From: a virus
Virus record (IMG/VR): IMGVR_UViG_3300024346_000217
Coordinates: 1-37,828 of that record
DNA: 37,828 nucleotides
Reading direction: 5' to 3' (one strand)
This document shows, in pieces, positions 6,558-15,785 of this stretch. Both the position numbers and the translations under genes were made by a program. The first letter of the stretch is position 1, and each line of letters begins with the position of its first letter. Below the pieces are notes generated by a model. It was not told the DNA's origin. It saw only the letters and a program-made list of their open reading frames with translations, and did not search any database.

Positions 6558-6743
6558 ATGAATAAATTAGAAATGAAACGTAAGCACATTGAAGAAGCTA
6601 ACATTTTACTGGACAAAAGGTCTAAAGAAGTTAACAATAAGGTGACTGCAGTTAGAGACACAACAAAAAAAGACCAGTTAAAAGACAAATTAATGAGTCA
6701 ATTGAAAACCGGTAGTGGAAATTCCTTTGGTTTGGTGAAATAA
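6558..6743 (+). CDS. Small basic hypothetical protein
   Basis: 61 residues, almost entirely helical and rich in Lys, Asn and Glu, ending in a short Gly/Ser tail. No family recognised. It is framed by a promoter-like TATTTATA, an ATG and its own terminator, so it is a convincing monocistronic gene despite its size. Size and charge would fit a DNA- or RNA-associated protein, but that is a guess. Confidence 0.7.
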   Translation: MNKLEMKRKHIEEANILLDKRSKEVNNKVTAVRDTTKKDQLKDKLMSQLKTGSGNSFGLVK

Positions 6744-6750
6744 ATTAAAA

Positions 6751-6772
6751 CCCTCAATATTGAGGGTTTTTT
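6751..6772 (+). terminator. Intrinsic terminator
   Basis: CCCTCA (6751-6756), loop ATAT, TGAGGG (6761-6766), then six T. Confidence 0.88.
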
Positions 6773-6785
6773 ATTTAATATTTAT

Positions 6786-6793
6786 TATTTATA
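6786..6793 (+). promoter_or_regulatory. TATTTATA element before the KTSC gene
   Basis: TATTTATA 16 nt upstream of ATG 6810 and 13 nt after the preceding U-tract. Confidence 0.42.
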
Positions 6794-6809
6794 TTACAAT
6801 AAAAAAATC

Positions 6810-7055
6810 ATGGCAATATTATCAGAAAGAATTGAGGGTACAAGTATATCTGTTGATATTAAATCGACTAATATTAGATCCGCGTCATATAATACGGAAA
6901 GCAAGTTGTTGACAGTTGTATTCAATAACGGTAGTATTTATGAATACGCAGATGTTTCATGGGAATTGTTCACCAAGTTTAGGATGAGTGATTCGCAGGG
7001 AGCATTTCTAAATGCAAAAATAAAGAATGCACACGCCTATAAAAAGGTAAGTTAA
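6810..7055 (+). CDS. KTSC-domain protein
   Basis: 81 residues that match the KTSC layout end to end: an early Ser/Asn-Ile segment with SASYN (residues 25-29), LLTVVFNNGSIYEY forming two strands, then SWELFTKFRMSDSQGAFLNA and a terminal HAYKKV. KTSC domains are small stand-alone or RNA-associated modules of unknown biochemical role, common in phages. The TAA overlaps the next gene's ATG by one base (TAATG), so the two are translationally coupled. Confidence 0.8.
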   Translation: MAILSERIEGTSISVDIKSTNIRSASYNTESKLLTVVFNNGSIYEYADVSWELFTKFRMSDSQGAFLNAKIKNAHAYKKVS

Positions 7056-7843
7056 TGAAAAATCTAGTAGACGAACTTTTAGAATTATCAGATCCGGAGA
7101 CAGACAGTAAGATTATTAAGTCATTTCAGCTTAAGGATACGTTGTGTCCAACAATATTTGATAAGAACGAAACTGGGGAATTTACAATTAAAAAGGAAAT
7201 TTCGGATAAGTTATTAGAGATAACAGATTCATTTATTGATTTCCTAGGTGTTGATTTTTTTATACATGATGTTATATTAACAGGCTCTTTAGCTAATTAC
7301 AATTGGTCAGAATACTCGGATGTGGATTTACACATATTAATAGATATGAATGAGATCAGTGAAGGTGATAGTGCTTCAAACGCTATGCACGATATCGTTA
7401 AAGAGTTTTTTGATGCAAAAAAGAATGTTTGGAATGAAAAGAATGACATTAAAATAAAAGGATTTGATGTTGAATTATATGTTCAAGATGTTAATGAAGA
7501 ACACGTTTCATCTGGGGTATATTCGGTTTTAAACAATGAATGGGTTGTTGAACCATCTATGAAAAAAGAGAATATCGACACCAAAAAGATACTAGAAAAG
7601 GGTGAATTTTTTGCCAAAAGAATTGACCAACTAATTGATTATCATGAACATGGTAAGGATGTTGATAAAATGGCTTTAGACCTAAGAGACAAATTAAAAA
7701 AATTTAGAAAAAGTGGGCTAGAGGCTGGTGGGGAATACTCATATGAGAACTTAACTTTCAAGCTTTTAAGAAGAAATGGGTATATTGAGAAGTTAATGAA
7801 TCTTAGAAATAGTATTTCAAACAAAAAATTATCCCTACCATAA
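7055..7843 (+). CDS. Predicted nucleotidyltransferase (Pol beta superfamily)
   Basis: 262 residues. The signature GS-L-A-N-Y-N-W-x-E-Y-S-D-V-D-L-H (residues 77-93) supplies the GS motif and the Asp89/Asp91 metal ligands. FDVELYV (137-143) offers the third acidic residue, probably Asp138 or Glu140. The C-terminal 90 residues are helical. Such enzymes transfer NMP to RNA, protein or small molecules; the acceptor cannot be read from the sequence. Related predicted transferases recur beside structural genes in T4-like marine phages. Coupled to the KTSC gene by a 1-nt overlap. Confidence 0.8.
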   Translation: MKNLVDELLELSDPETDSKIIKSFQLKDTLCPTIFDKNETGEFTIKKEISDKLLEITDSFIDFLGVDFFIHDVILTGSLANYNWSEYSDVDLHILIDMNEISEGDSASNAMHDIVKEFFDAKKNVWNEKNDIKIKGFDVELYVQDVNEEHVSSGVYSVLNNEWVVEPSMKKENIDTKKILEKGEFFAKRIDQLIDYHEHGKDVDKMALDLRDKLKKFRKSGLEAGGEYSYENLTFKLLRRNGYIEKLMNLRNSISNKKLSLP

Positions 7844-7874
7844 TTGTTATCTGTATTTTTTTCCTTTTCCCCTG

Positions 7875-7905
7875 TATTTATAGGGTAAGAATAAGCTTAT
7901 TTATA
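7875..7905 (+). promoter_or_regulatory. Two TATTTATA elements
   Basis: TATTTATA at 7875-7882, inside a CCCT...AGGG inverted repeat, and again at 7898-7905. The second is 11 nt before ATG 7917. This is the only doubled copy in the window and it precedes the first gene of the long virion cluster. Confidence 0.45.
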
Positions 7906-7916
7906 ATTTAAAAACA

Positions 7917-8960
7917 ATGGGAGATATTAAACCTATCGGTAGTGAGAAATTACAAGGGGATGAAAAGTTCAAAAGAATCCTCGAATTAACTTACTATAAT
8001 CAGAAATCGTCTAATCAAAAAACGTCTAATGCTGAATTAGTTAAAGAAGGTAAACATGGGGTTTACGGTATCGTTAGAGAAAAAGACGGATACTATGTTA
8101 AAAAAGGATTGAATGAATCATCACTAGATTATATTGGTGGTATGTTCATGAAAAATAAAAACAAATTTAGTTCATATGCTGAAGCTCTTAAAAGATTAGA
8201 ACTTTTAAAGGGTCAAGAAATGCTGAATGAAGACATAACAAAATATGTTTTAAAAACAACCAAACCAACACAGGAAATGCCAATGCCAGAACCGGCTGTT
8301 GATAGTGCACCAGCACCTTCGATGCCACCTTCTGATACTGAAGCACCTGCTGATAGTATGGACAATATGGATGCTCCTATGCCAGACGCTGAAGGTGAAC
8401 CAGAAGCAATGAGCCCAGAAGAAAGTAAGCGTTCTGATTATATGGCTGAGATTCAAAAGTTTTCTGGTAAATTAGGTCAAGAACTTAGAGATCAACAACC
8501 TAAAATGGAAAGTGATGATATAAAATATGTTTTAAACATGATAATTTCTGCGGTTGATTTGGATAAATTAGACGAAGATGATATCGAAGAGATTGGTAAA
8601 AAGTTTGAAAGAGATGAAGAGATGGGTTCTGAAGAAATGCCACAAGCAGATGCTGAGGCTCCAGAAGCTGAACCAGAATCTGACGAAGTTGTACCAGCAC
8701 CTGAAGATGATTTAGCAGAAAGAATGTCTAAATTAGAAGAACTTATTAACACAAAATTTGGTGAAGAACCAGAGGAAGAGGCTTTAGATGAAGTATATTT
8801 TGATTTTGAAGACGGTGGAGAAGATGCTTATGATAAACACTTAACAAAAGATTCTGAAGAAGAGGAAGATGAGGAGGGTAACTATAATTTAGATATCACT
8901 CATGAATTATCAAATATCAACGAAGCAATTAATACAACCTTAAGTAAATATTTTGAATAA
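7917..8960 (+). CDS. Acidic probable virion protein with Pro/Ala-rich linker
   Basis: 347 residues, no family recognised. The N-terminal 110 residues look folded and include YGIVREKDGYYVKKGL (50-65). Residues about 115-175 are a Met/Pro/Ala/Asp linker, followed by a helical segment (175-230) and a very acidic C-terminal half. It opens a tight run of genes (TAA next to ATG, then ATGA overlap) leading to terminase and portal, so a head, core or scaffold-associated role is likely. The acidity could mimic DNA inside the prohead. Function is inferred only from neighbours. Confidence 0.75.
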   Translation: MGDIKPIGSEKLQGDEKFKRILELTYYNQKSSNQKTSNAELVKEGKHGVYGIVREKDGYYVKKGLNESSLDYIGGMFMKNKNKFSSYAEALKRLELLKGQEMLNEDITKYVLKTTKPTQEMPMPEPAVDSAPAPSMPPSDTEAPADSMDNMDAPMPDAEGEPEAMSPEESKRSDYMAEIQKFSGKLGQELRDQQPKMESDDIKYVLNMIISAVDLDKLDEDDIEEIGKKFERDEEMGSEEMPQADAEAPEAEPESDEVVPAPEDDLAERMSKLEELINTKFGEEPEEEALDEVYFDFEDGGEDAYDKHLTKDSEEEEDEEGNYNLDITHELSNINEAINTTLSKYFE

Positions 8961-9362
8961 ATGTACCTTCTATACATTAATGAACTAGGTCAAGATTATA
9001 AAGGACAAAGACAATATGAATTTATCTTTGGTAACGACCCAGACACATTAGTTGAAGAATGGTTTATAATTCCGTCTGCCGGTAGAGCTATACCACCAGA
9101 AGTAGAATCAATCGATTTGGTTGGTTTACTTAAGAATTCTGATTTAAAACTTGAATTAGTACAGAATTCTGATTATTTTGGTGTTATCGATGCGGTTGAT
9201 GGAATTATTGCATTAGGGTGGGAAGCTTTTGATATTGAAGCAGAAGAAAGACCAATAAGGATTTCATTTCATTTTGCTGAAGAATTAGAAAGTGTAACAC
9301 AGAAATTAGCAACGAAGGGGCTTAGATTAATTAATGAAGAAATTAAATATAAATTAAAATGA
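8961..9362 (+). CDS. Hypothetical protein in virion operon
   Basis: 133 residues of mixed alpha/beta composition, no recognised family. The ATG directly follows the preceding TAA, and its TGA overlaps the next ATG (ATGA), so the three genes are probably made in step. No membrane segment, signal peptide or metal motif is visible. The compact globular look suggests a structural or assembly protein. Confidence 0.72.
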   Translation: MYLLYINELGQDYKGQRQYEFIFGNDPDTLVEEWFIIPSAGRAIPPEVESIDLVGLLKNSDLKLELVQNSDYFGVIDAVDGIIALGWEAFDIEAEERPIRISFHFAEELESVTQKLATKGLRLINEEIKYKLK

Positions 9363-10021
9363 AAAGAACAGAAATAATAGAAAAACTTATTAAAGAAGGA
9401 TTTTCAGAAAAAACATTGGTTAGATTCAATGATAATCAGTTAATGAAATTTGCTGATAAAATGTTAAAAGAGGCTCAAACTGTAACAACAACTAAAACTG
9501 TTTATAATAGTAAAGATCCTAAAGATATCGCAGCGTTAAACACGGTATTACAAACTCCAGATGCTTTAAAAGATCAATCAGTTGAAGTCAAAGAAGTTGA
9601 TGCGGCTAAAGCACCAAAAAAGAAAAAAGGTAAATCTATTCTTAATTTAAAAGACCCTAGTGCATTTGTTGAAAATGTTGTAAGTAAGAAATATCATTCA
9701 GTAACAACAAAATCGGAAATTATGGAAATGGTTAAATTAAAAATGAATGGCTCAGTGTCTGAAGATTTATCTGAAAGAAAAATGCCTAAGTTACCTGAAT
9801 TTTTATCTTTTGATTCTATTGTATCTGCTGGTAAACCAGAAGAAGCTCCAGTTCAACCTGAAGTAATTCCTGACACACCAACAAGAGAGAAACCAAAAAG
9901 AGAGGATGACCCAAGAAGAAGACCCTTTAGAAATCCAAATGAAGAGCCGGTTCCAGAGTCAGATCCAAAAGCTAAAATAAAAAAATTACATAGAAATAAA
10001 ATGTCTATGGCTGCCGAATAA
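9359..10021 (+). CDS. Probable virion-associated protein, helical N-terminus and disordered C-terminus
   Basis: 220 residues. Residues 1-38 form a small helical module (IIEKLIKEGFSEKTL...DNQLMKFADKML). The middle is Lys-rich (KKKKGK around 90), and the last 80 residues are Pro/Arg/Glu-rich and probably disordered. A D-L-S-E-R-K site near residue 137 matches the I/L-x-E cleavage preference of T4 prohead protease, so it may be an internal head protein trimmed on maturation. Overlaps the previous gene by 4 nt and is 8 nt before the next. Confidence 0.72.
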   Translation: MKRTEIIEKLIKEGFSEKTLVRFNDNQLMKFADKMLKEAQTVTTTKTVYNSKDPKDIAALNTVLQTPDALKDQSVEVKEVDAAKAPKKKKGKSILNLKDPSAFVENVVSKKYHSVTTKSEIMEMVKLKMNGSVSEDLSERKMPKLPEFLSFDSIVSAGKPEEAPVQPEVIPDTPTREKPKREDDPRRRPFRNPNEEPVPESDPKAKIKKLHRNKMSMAAE

Positions 10022-10029
10022 ATTTAACT

Positions 10030-11346
10030 ATGAAACTAACAAAAAAATCGTTATTATTGAAGATAAAAGAAAATATTAACGAAATGCCAATGACATTTGA
10101 TACACCTGATAGCAGGCCAAATCCTGACGTTGAAAGAGATTTGGCTGGTAGAGATCATACATTTAAGAAAGTAAACTTCCCTAAAAATGTTAATGAACCA
10201 CACTCAAATTTTGAGGAATTATTAGCATCTAAGCGTTATAAGCAAATTGTTGATAACGTTAGAAATAATTTAGGTATGTCATTAGGTGTTGGTGAAGAAA
10301 ACGCACATACACTAATAAGTACAATGATGCAGACTCAAGGTGAAGTTTCAAGAATTGAATCAAGACATTTGAGAGAGTTGGAAGCGTTAGCTGTTGAGTT
10401 GGTTATGAAGGAATTAGGTATTGAAGAGGGTGATATTGTTTATGAAGCAAAAATTGAACAACCATCTAATGAAGGGTTTAAGAACTCTCCTCCAGGTGAA
10501 ATTGAACCAGAAGAGGTTGAATTAGAAAAGGAACTTGTTGATGAATTAGACGATTTTACATTAGAAAGAGCAAAAAGAAGAATGATAAACGCTATGATGC
10601 AAGGTGCATCAACTAGAGGCCACTTTATGTTTCATTATGCCGCAAATAAATTACAAGAAATTACTGGCCAAGGAGAAAGATTAATAGCTATGTATGGGGC
10701 CTTAATGTCAGCAGCAGATGCTATGTTATGGCAAGGAAGTAATAGAGGGTTAGGTGTTGGTGGAGGTGGGACACCACCAGTTGGCGGTAAAGAAAAATCT
10801 TATCCAAATGAAAAACCACCAAGAGTTGTTGCAACAGCAATTAATTTTCCAATATTAGTTCATGAATTAATTAAAGGAACATACGAAGTTATTGCAGACC
10901 TACATAGTCAACCAAAAGATGCTGATGGTAATATAGATAAGGACTTAGCCAGAAGAGTAAAGGATAAGGAAGATAGTAAGAATAAAGAGATTTGGGATTT
11001 TAGATTAGGCCCAGCAATATGGGACATTCTTAAAGATTCTTTTCCAGAAGAAACAATTACAGATGAAGATAAGGCTGGAATTCAATTAATTATGTTCCAA
11101 ACTATTGTTTCTAAACCAGCTAAACAGTTTTTAGTATTCATGAGAGAAGTCCTTTCTAACACTGATACTAGTAAGAGATTAATGAAATCATTATATGATA
11201 TGATCAATGGTGAAATTAATGATTATGATTATAAAGTAGCAATGGAAGAATTTGACAAACAATTGGATGACATTACCAAGGGAATTGATGATGACGATTT
11301 ATATGGGGAACTAGGTGGTTTGGGAATAGATAAACCAAGAGATTAA
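10030..11346 (+). CDS. Probable virion structural protein
   Basis: 438 residues, no named family recognised. A helical core (residues about 170-240) includes RAKRRMINAMMQGAS and a His/Phe-rich GHFMFHYAANKL, then a Gly-rich loop with GVGGGG (about 239-244). A second helical domain follows and the C-terminus is acidic. It is the last gene before a strong terminator and terminase, and has high Glu/Asp and Met content like its neighbours. A head or neck role is inferred from position only. Confidence 0.75.
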   Translation: MKLTKKSLLLKIKENINEMPMTFDTPDSRPNPDVERDLAGRDHTFKKVNFPKNVNEPHSNFEELLASKRYKQIVDNVRNNLGMSLGVGEENAHTLISTMMQTQGEVSRIESRHLRELEALAVELVMKELGIEEGDIVYEAKIEQPSNEGFKNSPPGEIEPEEVELEKELVDELDDFTLERAKRRMINAMMQGASTRGHFMFHYAANKLQEITGQGERLIAMYGALMSAADAMLWQGSNRGLGVGGGGTPPVGGKEKSYPNEKPPRVVATAINFPILVHELIKGTYEVIADLHSQPKDADGNIDKDLARRVKDKEDSKNKEIWDFRLGPAIWDILKDSFPEETITDEDKAGIQLIMFQTIVSKPAKQFLVFMREVLSNTDTSKRLMKSLYDMINGEINDYDYKVAMEEFDKQLDDITKGIDDDDLYGELGGLGIDKPRD

Positions 11347-11360
11347 TGAGAAATTAAGTT

Positions 11361-11388
11361 AAAGTGGTCAAATTTGACCACTTTTTTT
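11361..11388 (+). terminator. Intrinsic terminator before terminase
   Basis: AAAGTGGTCA (11361-11370), loop AATT, TGACCACTTT (11375-11384), with the U-tract running to 11388. The terminase frame can be extended to a TTG inside this hairpin, which argues against that start. Confidence 0.88.
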
Positions 11389-11389
11389 A

Positions 11390-11397
11390 TATTTATA
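11390..11397 (+). promoter_or_regulatory. TATTTATA element before terminase
   Basis: TATTTATA immediately after the terminator U-tract and only 3 nt before ATG 11401. Several other genes show the same 3-4 nt gap. Confidence 0.45.
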
Positions 11398-11400
11398 TAT

Positions 11401-13185
11401 ATGAGTCAAAAAATAGAACAATTAAAGGAGTATGCTCGTGTAATAAAAGATACTCCATATGCACTTAGAACATATCTTCAAACATTTGATAATACTCAAA
11501 AAAAGTTTGTACCACTAGAGTTGTTTCCAGATCAAATACAATTATTAAAAGATTACGAAACATATAATGAAAACATTACTAGAAAATATCGTCAAGCTGG
11601 GGTTACAACAGTAACGGCTGCGTGGTTATCAAAAAAACTACAACTAGCCAAGCCAGAGAATCCTGAGAGAGTTTTGATTATTGCTAACAAGCGTGATACC
11701 GCTATTGAGATGGCGAATAAGGTTCGTCACTTTTTAGATCAATGGCCAGAGTGGTTAAATGTTGGATTCTCACCAGATAAAAACTCGGAAAGTAGATTTA
11801 GATTAAATAATGGATCTGAAGTAAAAGCGGTTGCAACATCTGCGGATGCACTTCGTGGTTTTACTCCAACAATATTAGTGTTTGATGAGGCTGCATATAT
11901 TGAGGCCGGAGAAGACTTCTGGGCGGCGTCTATGGCTTCTCTATCTACCGGTGGTAAGATTATATTAATATCAACACCAAATGGCTACGATCCAATTTAT
12001 TACGGTGTTTATGAACAAGCAATTAGGGGTATTAATGATTTTCACATCACTGATTTAAGATGGTTTAAAGATCCTAGATATACTAAAGATTTGGTTTGGA
12101 TTAAAGTTCCAGATATTGTGCATTATATGTTAAATAGAGAACAATATAATGATGATGAGGTTATTTTAAAAGAATTCGACATAACAAAATACAAAGAATT
12201 AATGGATGATGGGTATCAACCTTATTCATCTTGGTTTGAGTCAATGTCCAAAAAATTCAAATATGATAAGAGAAAAATTTCTCAAGAACTTGAATGTGAT
12301 TTCTTAGGATCTGGTGATAGTGTAATACCAACCGAGACAATGGAAAAAATTGCTAAAACCATGATTAAACAACCAAAAGAAAAATATATGCAAGGATTGC
12401 TTTGGCAATGGAAAGAACCTGTTCAGGGGCATAGGTATATTATGGGAGTTGATGTTAGTAGAGGTGATAGTGAGGATTTTTCATCAATCAATATTATTGA
12501 TTTCGATGAAAGAGAGCAAGTTGTTGAATATGTTGGTAAAATGCCACCAGACGATTTAGCGTCTGTTGCTTATAAATGGGGTATATTATATGATGCGTTT
12601 ATTGTAATCGATATCACAGGTGGTATGGGTGTTGCAACATCAAGAAAATTGCAAGAAATGAATTATAAGAACTTATTCATTGATGGTATTAATACCAAGA
12701 ATGTTTGGGAATATAATGCAAAAGCAATGGAAAAAATACCTGGAATTAATTTCAATAATAAAAGAACACAAATTGTTTCAGCATTTGAAGAACAACTCAG
12801 ACATGATTTTATTGTTAGATCTAATAGGCTTTTAAATGAACTAAACACTTTTGTTTATATAAATGGTAGACCAGATCATATGAAAGGACAACATGATGAT
12901 TCAATCATGAGTTTAGCTATTGCTTTGTATGCTGGAGAAATATCATTTACACAATTAGTTAGAAACGAACAACAGAATAAGGCTATGCTAGATTCTTGGG
13001 TTATGTCAGAAAGAACATATCAGTCACCACAAACAGAAAATTATTCATATGGAACTAGTTTCGATCAGGTTGGTATGATGCAAATTGATAGCTCACCATA
13101 CGCAAAGAGTAGTTCTAACGGTATACCAGCGAAAGAACAGTACAATCAATATTCCTGGTTATTCGGAACTAATAAAAAGGCTTGA
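11401..13185 (+). CDS. 17: Terminase large subunit (gp17-like)
   Basis: 594-residue DNA-packaging motor and headful nuclease. ATPase: the Walker A region reads R-Q-A-G-V-T-T (64-70), lacking the usual GK[ST]; Walker B ILVFDEA (158-164); motif C ISTPNG (190-195). The RNase H-like nuclease begins IMGVDVSRGDSEDF with Asp351, then IVIDITGGMG with Asp404, and ends with GQHDDS (Asp499/Asp500), giving the expected acidic metal ligands. Length is close to T4 gp17 (610). No small terminase gene is recognisable in the window. Start chosen at ATG 11401, after the terminator and TATTTATA element. Confidence 0.95.
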   Translation: MSQKIEQLKEYARVIKDTPYALRTYLQTFDNTQKKFVPLELFPDQIQLLKDYETYNENITRKYRQAGVTTVTAAWLSKKLQLAKPENPERVLIIANKRDTAIEMANKVRHFLDQWPEWLNVGFSPDKNSESRFRLNNGSEVKAVATSADALRGFTPTILVFDEAAYIEAGEDFWAASMASLSTGGKIILISTPNGYDPIYYGVYEQAIRGINDFHITDLRWFKDPRYTKDLVWIKVPDIVHYMLNREQYNDDEVILKEFDITKYKELMDDGYQPYSSWFESMSKKFKYDKRKISQELECDFLGSGDSVIPTETMEKIAKTMIKQPKEKYMQGLLWQWKEPVQGHRYIMGVDVSRGDSEDFSSINIIDFDEREQVVEYVGKMPPDDLASVAYKWGILYDAFIVIDITGGMGVATSRKLQEMNYKNLFIDGINTKNVWEYNAKAMEKIPGINFNNKRTQIVSAFEEQLRHDFIVRSNRLLNELNTFVYINGRPDHMKGQHDDSIMSLAIALYAGEISFTQLVRNEQQNKAMLDSWVMSERTYQSPQTENYSYGTSFDQVGMMQIDSSPYAKSSSNGIPAKEQYNQYSWLFGTNKKA

Positions 13186-13221
13186 TAATTCAATAAAAAT
13201 TGATTAGATTAATTACAATAG

Positions 13222-13229
13222 TATTTATA
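13222..13229 (+). promoter_or_regulatory. TATTTATA element before portal
   Basis: TATTTATA 4 nt before ATG 13234 in the 48-nt terminase-portal gap. Confidence 0.42.
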
Positions 13230-13233
13230 TAGT

Positions 13234-15039
13234 ATGGCGAATCAAGATTTGACAGTTTTTCAGAAATTAACTAAGATATTTGGCTTCCAGAATAAGGGAG
13301 AACAAAGTCCTCCGTCTTTTAATTTTTCAAGAGAAGAGTTATTAAAGACCGATGATCCCGTTGAATTTGAAAAAGCTAGGTTACAAGCACAACAGTCTCA
13401 ATATCTTTTTGATAAGTGGGCAAAATTAGATAATTCATTATATAACCAATCAGTATATTATGAACCAAATAGACTATCAGCATATTATGATTATGAGTCT
13501 ATGGAGTTTACACCTGAGGTGTCAGCAGCATTGGACATTTATGCGGAAGAATCTACAACGGTTTCTGAAAAGGGATATATTTTAAATGTATATTCCGAAT
13601 CAAAAAGAGTAAAGAACGTTTTAATAGATCTATTTGAAAATAGATTAGATATAAACACTAACCTACAAATGTGGGCTAGAAATGTGTGTAAGTATGGTGA
13701 CAACTTTGTTTATTTAAAGAGTGATCCAGAAAGAGGTATTGTTGGTTGTCAACAATTACCTAATATTGAAATTGAAAGACTTGAAGGTGCACAATCAAGA
13801 ACACCAAACGCTGGTGATCTAAAATCTCCAATTCGCGAATTGAGATTCCAATGGAAAAATAAGGATATGGAATTTCAGTCTTGGGAACTTGCACATTTTA
13901 GATTATTGGGTGATGATAGAAAGTTACCATATGGTACTTCTATGTTAGATAAGATTAGAAGAATTTGGAAACAACTTTTACTTGCTGAAGATGCTATGTT
14001 AATTTATAGAACATCAAGGGCTCCAGAAAGACGTGTATTCAAGATTTTTGTTGGTAATATGGATGATAAGGATATTGAACCATATGTACAACGTGTTGCA
14101 AACAAATTTAAAAGAGATCAGGTAGTAGATAGTAGAAATGGCCAAGTAGACATGAGATACAATCAAATGGCTGTTGATCAAGATTATTTTATTCCTGTTC
14201 GTGATCCTGCGGCCCCAAGTCCAATTGAAACATTAGCCGGTGCGCAAAACTTAGGTGAGATTGCTGATATTGAATATATTCAAAAGAAATTATTGGCAGC
14301 ACTTCGTATTCCTAAGGCGTTCTTAGGGTTTGAAGAAGTTGTTGGTGACGGTAAGAATCTTGCTTTAATGGATATTCGTTTTGCAAGAACAATCAATAGA
14401 ATTCAAAAATCTTTAATACAAGAATTAAATAAAATCGCTTTAATTCACTTATATCTTTTAGGATTAGAGGATGAATTAGAAAACTTTACATTAGGTTTAA
14501 CAAACCCTTCTTCACAAGCAGATTTATTAAAAATTGAGCAGTGGAAAGAAAAGGTTACATTATATAAAGATGCAACTTCAGATCAATCTCAAGTGGGTAT
14601 ATTACCAGTATCACATACGTGGGCTAAAAAGAATATTCTTGGTATGAGTGATAATGAAGTGTTGTTAGATTTACAACAACAACGTCTTGAAAGAGCTATG
14701 GGAGCTGAATTACAAAATACAGCACAGATCATTAAAAGGTCTGGTGTGTTTGATGAGGTTGATAGTAAGTATGGTATTCCGGAAGAAGAAAGAGCGGAAA
14801 TTGAAGCACAAGCGAACGCTGGCGGTGATGAAGGTGCATTAGGCGGAGGTATGCCACCTAGTCCATCATCAGAACCACCTGGAGAGGCTTCTGAACCATT
14901 AAGTGAAAGAAAAAAGTTTAGTAAAATTAGAAGTGTTTTAGGGGAATCACAAGAAAATAATGATTTATTTAATCTTGAAAAGGCACAGAAGAATATTTAT
15001 GAAATAGAAAATAAATTGAACGACATTATAAACGATTAA
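13234..15039 (+). CDS. 20: Portal vertex protein (gp20-like)
   Basis: 601 residues; forms the dodecameric portal for DNA entry, head assembly initiation and tail attachment. Typical T4-like gp20 features include the early YYEPNRLSAYYDYESM segment, SAALDIYAEESTTVSEKG, the APERRVFKI stretch and the KKLLAALRIPKAFLGFE helix region before a conserved acidic end. The C-terminal 90 residues (from about 515) are a Gly/Pro/Ser-rich extension with a P-L-S-E-R site near residue 558 that fits prohead protease cleavage. T4 gp20 is 524 residues, so this extension is extra. The next gene starts 2 nt after the stop. Confidence 0.95.
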   Translation: MANQDLTVFQKLTKIFGFQNKGEQSPPSFNFSREELLKTDDPVEFEKARLQAQQSQYLFDKWAKLDNSLYNQSVYYEPNRLSAYYDYESMEFTPEVSAALDIYAEESTTVSEKGYILNVYSESKRVKNVLIDLFENRLDINTNLQMWARNVCKYGDNFVYLKSDPERGIVGCQQLPNIEIERLEGAQSRTPNAGDLKSPIRELRFQWKNKDMEFQSWELAHFRLLGDDRKLPYGTSMLDKIRRIWKQLLLAEDAMLIYRTSRAPERRVFKIFVGNMDDKDIEPYVQRVANKFKRDQVVDSRNGQVDMRYNQMAVDQDYFIPVRDPAAPSPIETLAGAQNLGEIADIEYIQKKLLAALRIPKAFLGFEEVVGDGKNLALMDIRFARTINRIQKSLIQELNKIALIHLYLLGLEDELENFTLGLTNPSSQADLLKIEQWKEKVTLYKDATSDQSQVGILPVSHTWAKKNILGMSDNEVLLDLQQQRLERAMGAELQNTAQIIKRSGVFDEVDSKYGIPEEERAEIEAQANAGGDEGALGGGMPPSPSSEPPGEASEPLSERKKFSKIRSVLGESQENNDLFNLEKAQKNIYEIENKLNDIIND

Positions 15040-15041
15040 AA

Positions 15042-15785
15042 ATGAACAGAATTGGGATTATAAAGAGCAAACTCTTAAAAAAACTAACAGAATCATATGG
15101 TTCTAACAATAAATCTGAAATGAAAAACATTTTAAAATCTGTTGTTGAGAATAAGGAGTTCAAGGAGATGTATCTTTTCTACGAGGAAATTGAAAATAAA
15201 TATTTTGAAGATAAGGAAATAGCTAAATTATATGTTGAAGGTATTGATACCGAAATGGTAAAACAACAAGTTAAAAATTTAAAAACATTCTGTGAATCAC
15301 TAGATAAGAAGTTAGGGGATATTGAGGTAACAACAAATGAAATATATGAGGCATTAGATCAATTGGGATCTGAAGATTCGTTATCAAACCTTGAAAAGAA
15401 AATTGTGGCAAAAAAGAGACTAATTGAACATTTAACAACTAAAAAATCAGTAGAAAACATCTCTGAGAGTAAAACTTACACAGCAAATGAAAATTTGTTA
15501 CATGCAGTATTGGTAAATAATTTCAATAATCTATACGAAAATACATTATCTAAAGAAGATAAAGAGGCGCTTAAGAATATTTTGGATATAAACGGTGAAG
15601 AGTTATTAACTAAAACATCTGAACTAAAAGAAACAATTCTTTCTAAAGTTACAAATATTTTATCAGAATCTAAAGATGCTGATTTGGAAACAAAACTTAA
15701 ATCAGTTAGAAATGAGGTTACTTCGATGACTCCATCAAAATACAATTATTACAGATTAACACAACTTAAAAATGGTCTTGATTAA
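15042..15785 (+). CDS. Probable prohead core protein
   Basis: 247 residues, almost all alpha-helical and charged (Lys/Glu/Leu-rich), no cysteine cluster or membrane segment. It sits between portal and prohead protease, the place of the core proteins gp67/gp68 in T4, and contains I-S-E-S and I-L-S-E-S sites suited to the protease. Sequence itself is not recognisable as gp67 or gp68, so the call is positional. Its stop codon lies inside a terminator hairpin shared with the convergent bS21 gene. Confidence 0.65.
   Translation: MNRIGIIKSKLLKKLTESYGSNNKSEMKNILKSVVENKEFKEMYLFYEEIENKYFEDKEIAKLYVEGIDTEMVKQQVKNLKTFCESLDKKLGDIEVTTNEIYEALDQLGSEDSLSNLEKKIVAKKRLIEHLTTKKSVENISESKTYTANENLLHAVLVNNFNNLYENTLSKEDKEALKNILDINGEELLTKTSELKETILSKVTNILSESKDADLETKLKSVRNEVTSMTPSKYNYYRLTQLKNGLD

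Noticed and set aside
8250-8752. Antisense ORFs under the acidic virion protein
   Set aside because: Low-complexity shadows of the Pro/Ala/Glu codons, no start context and no family.
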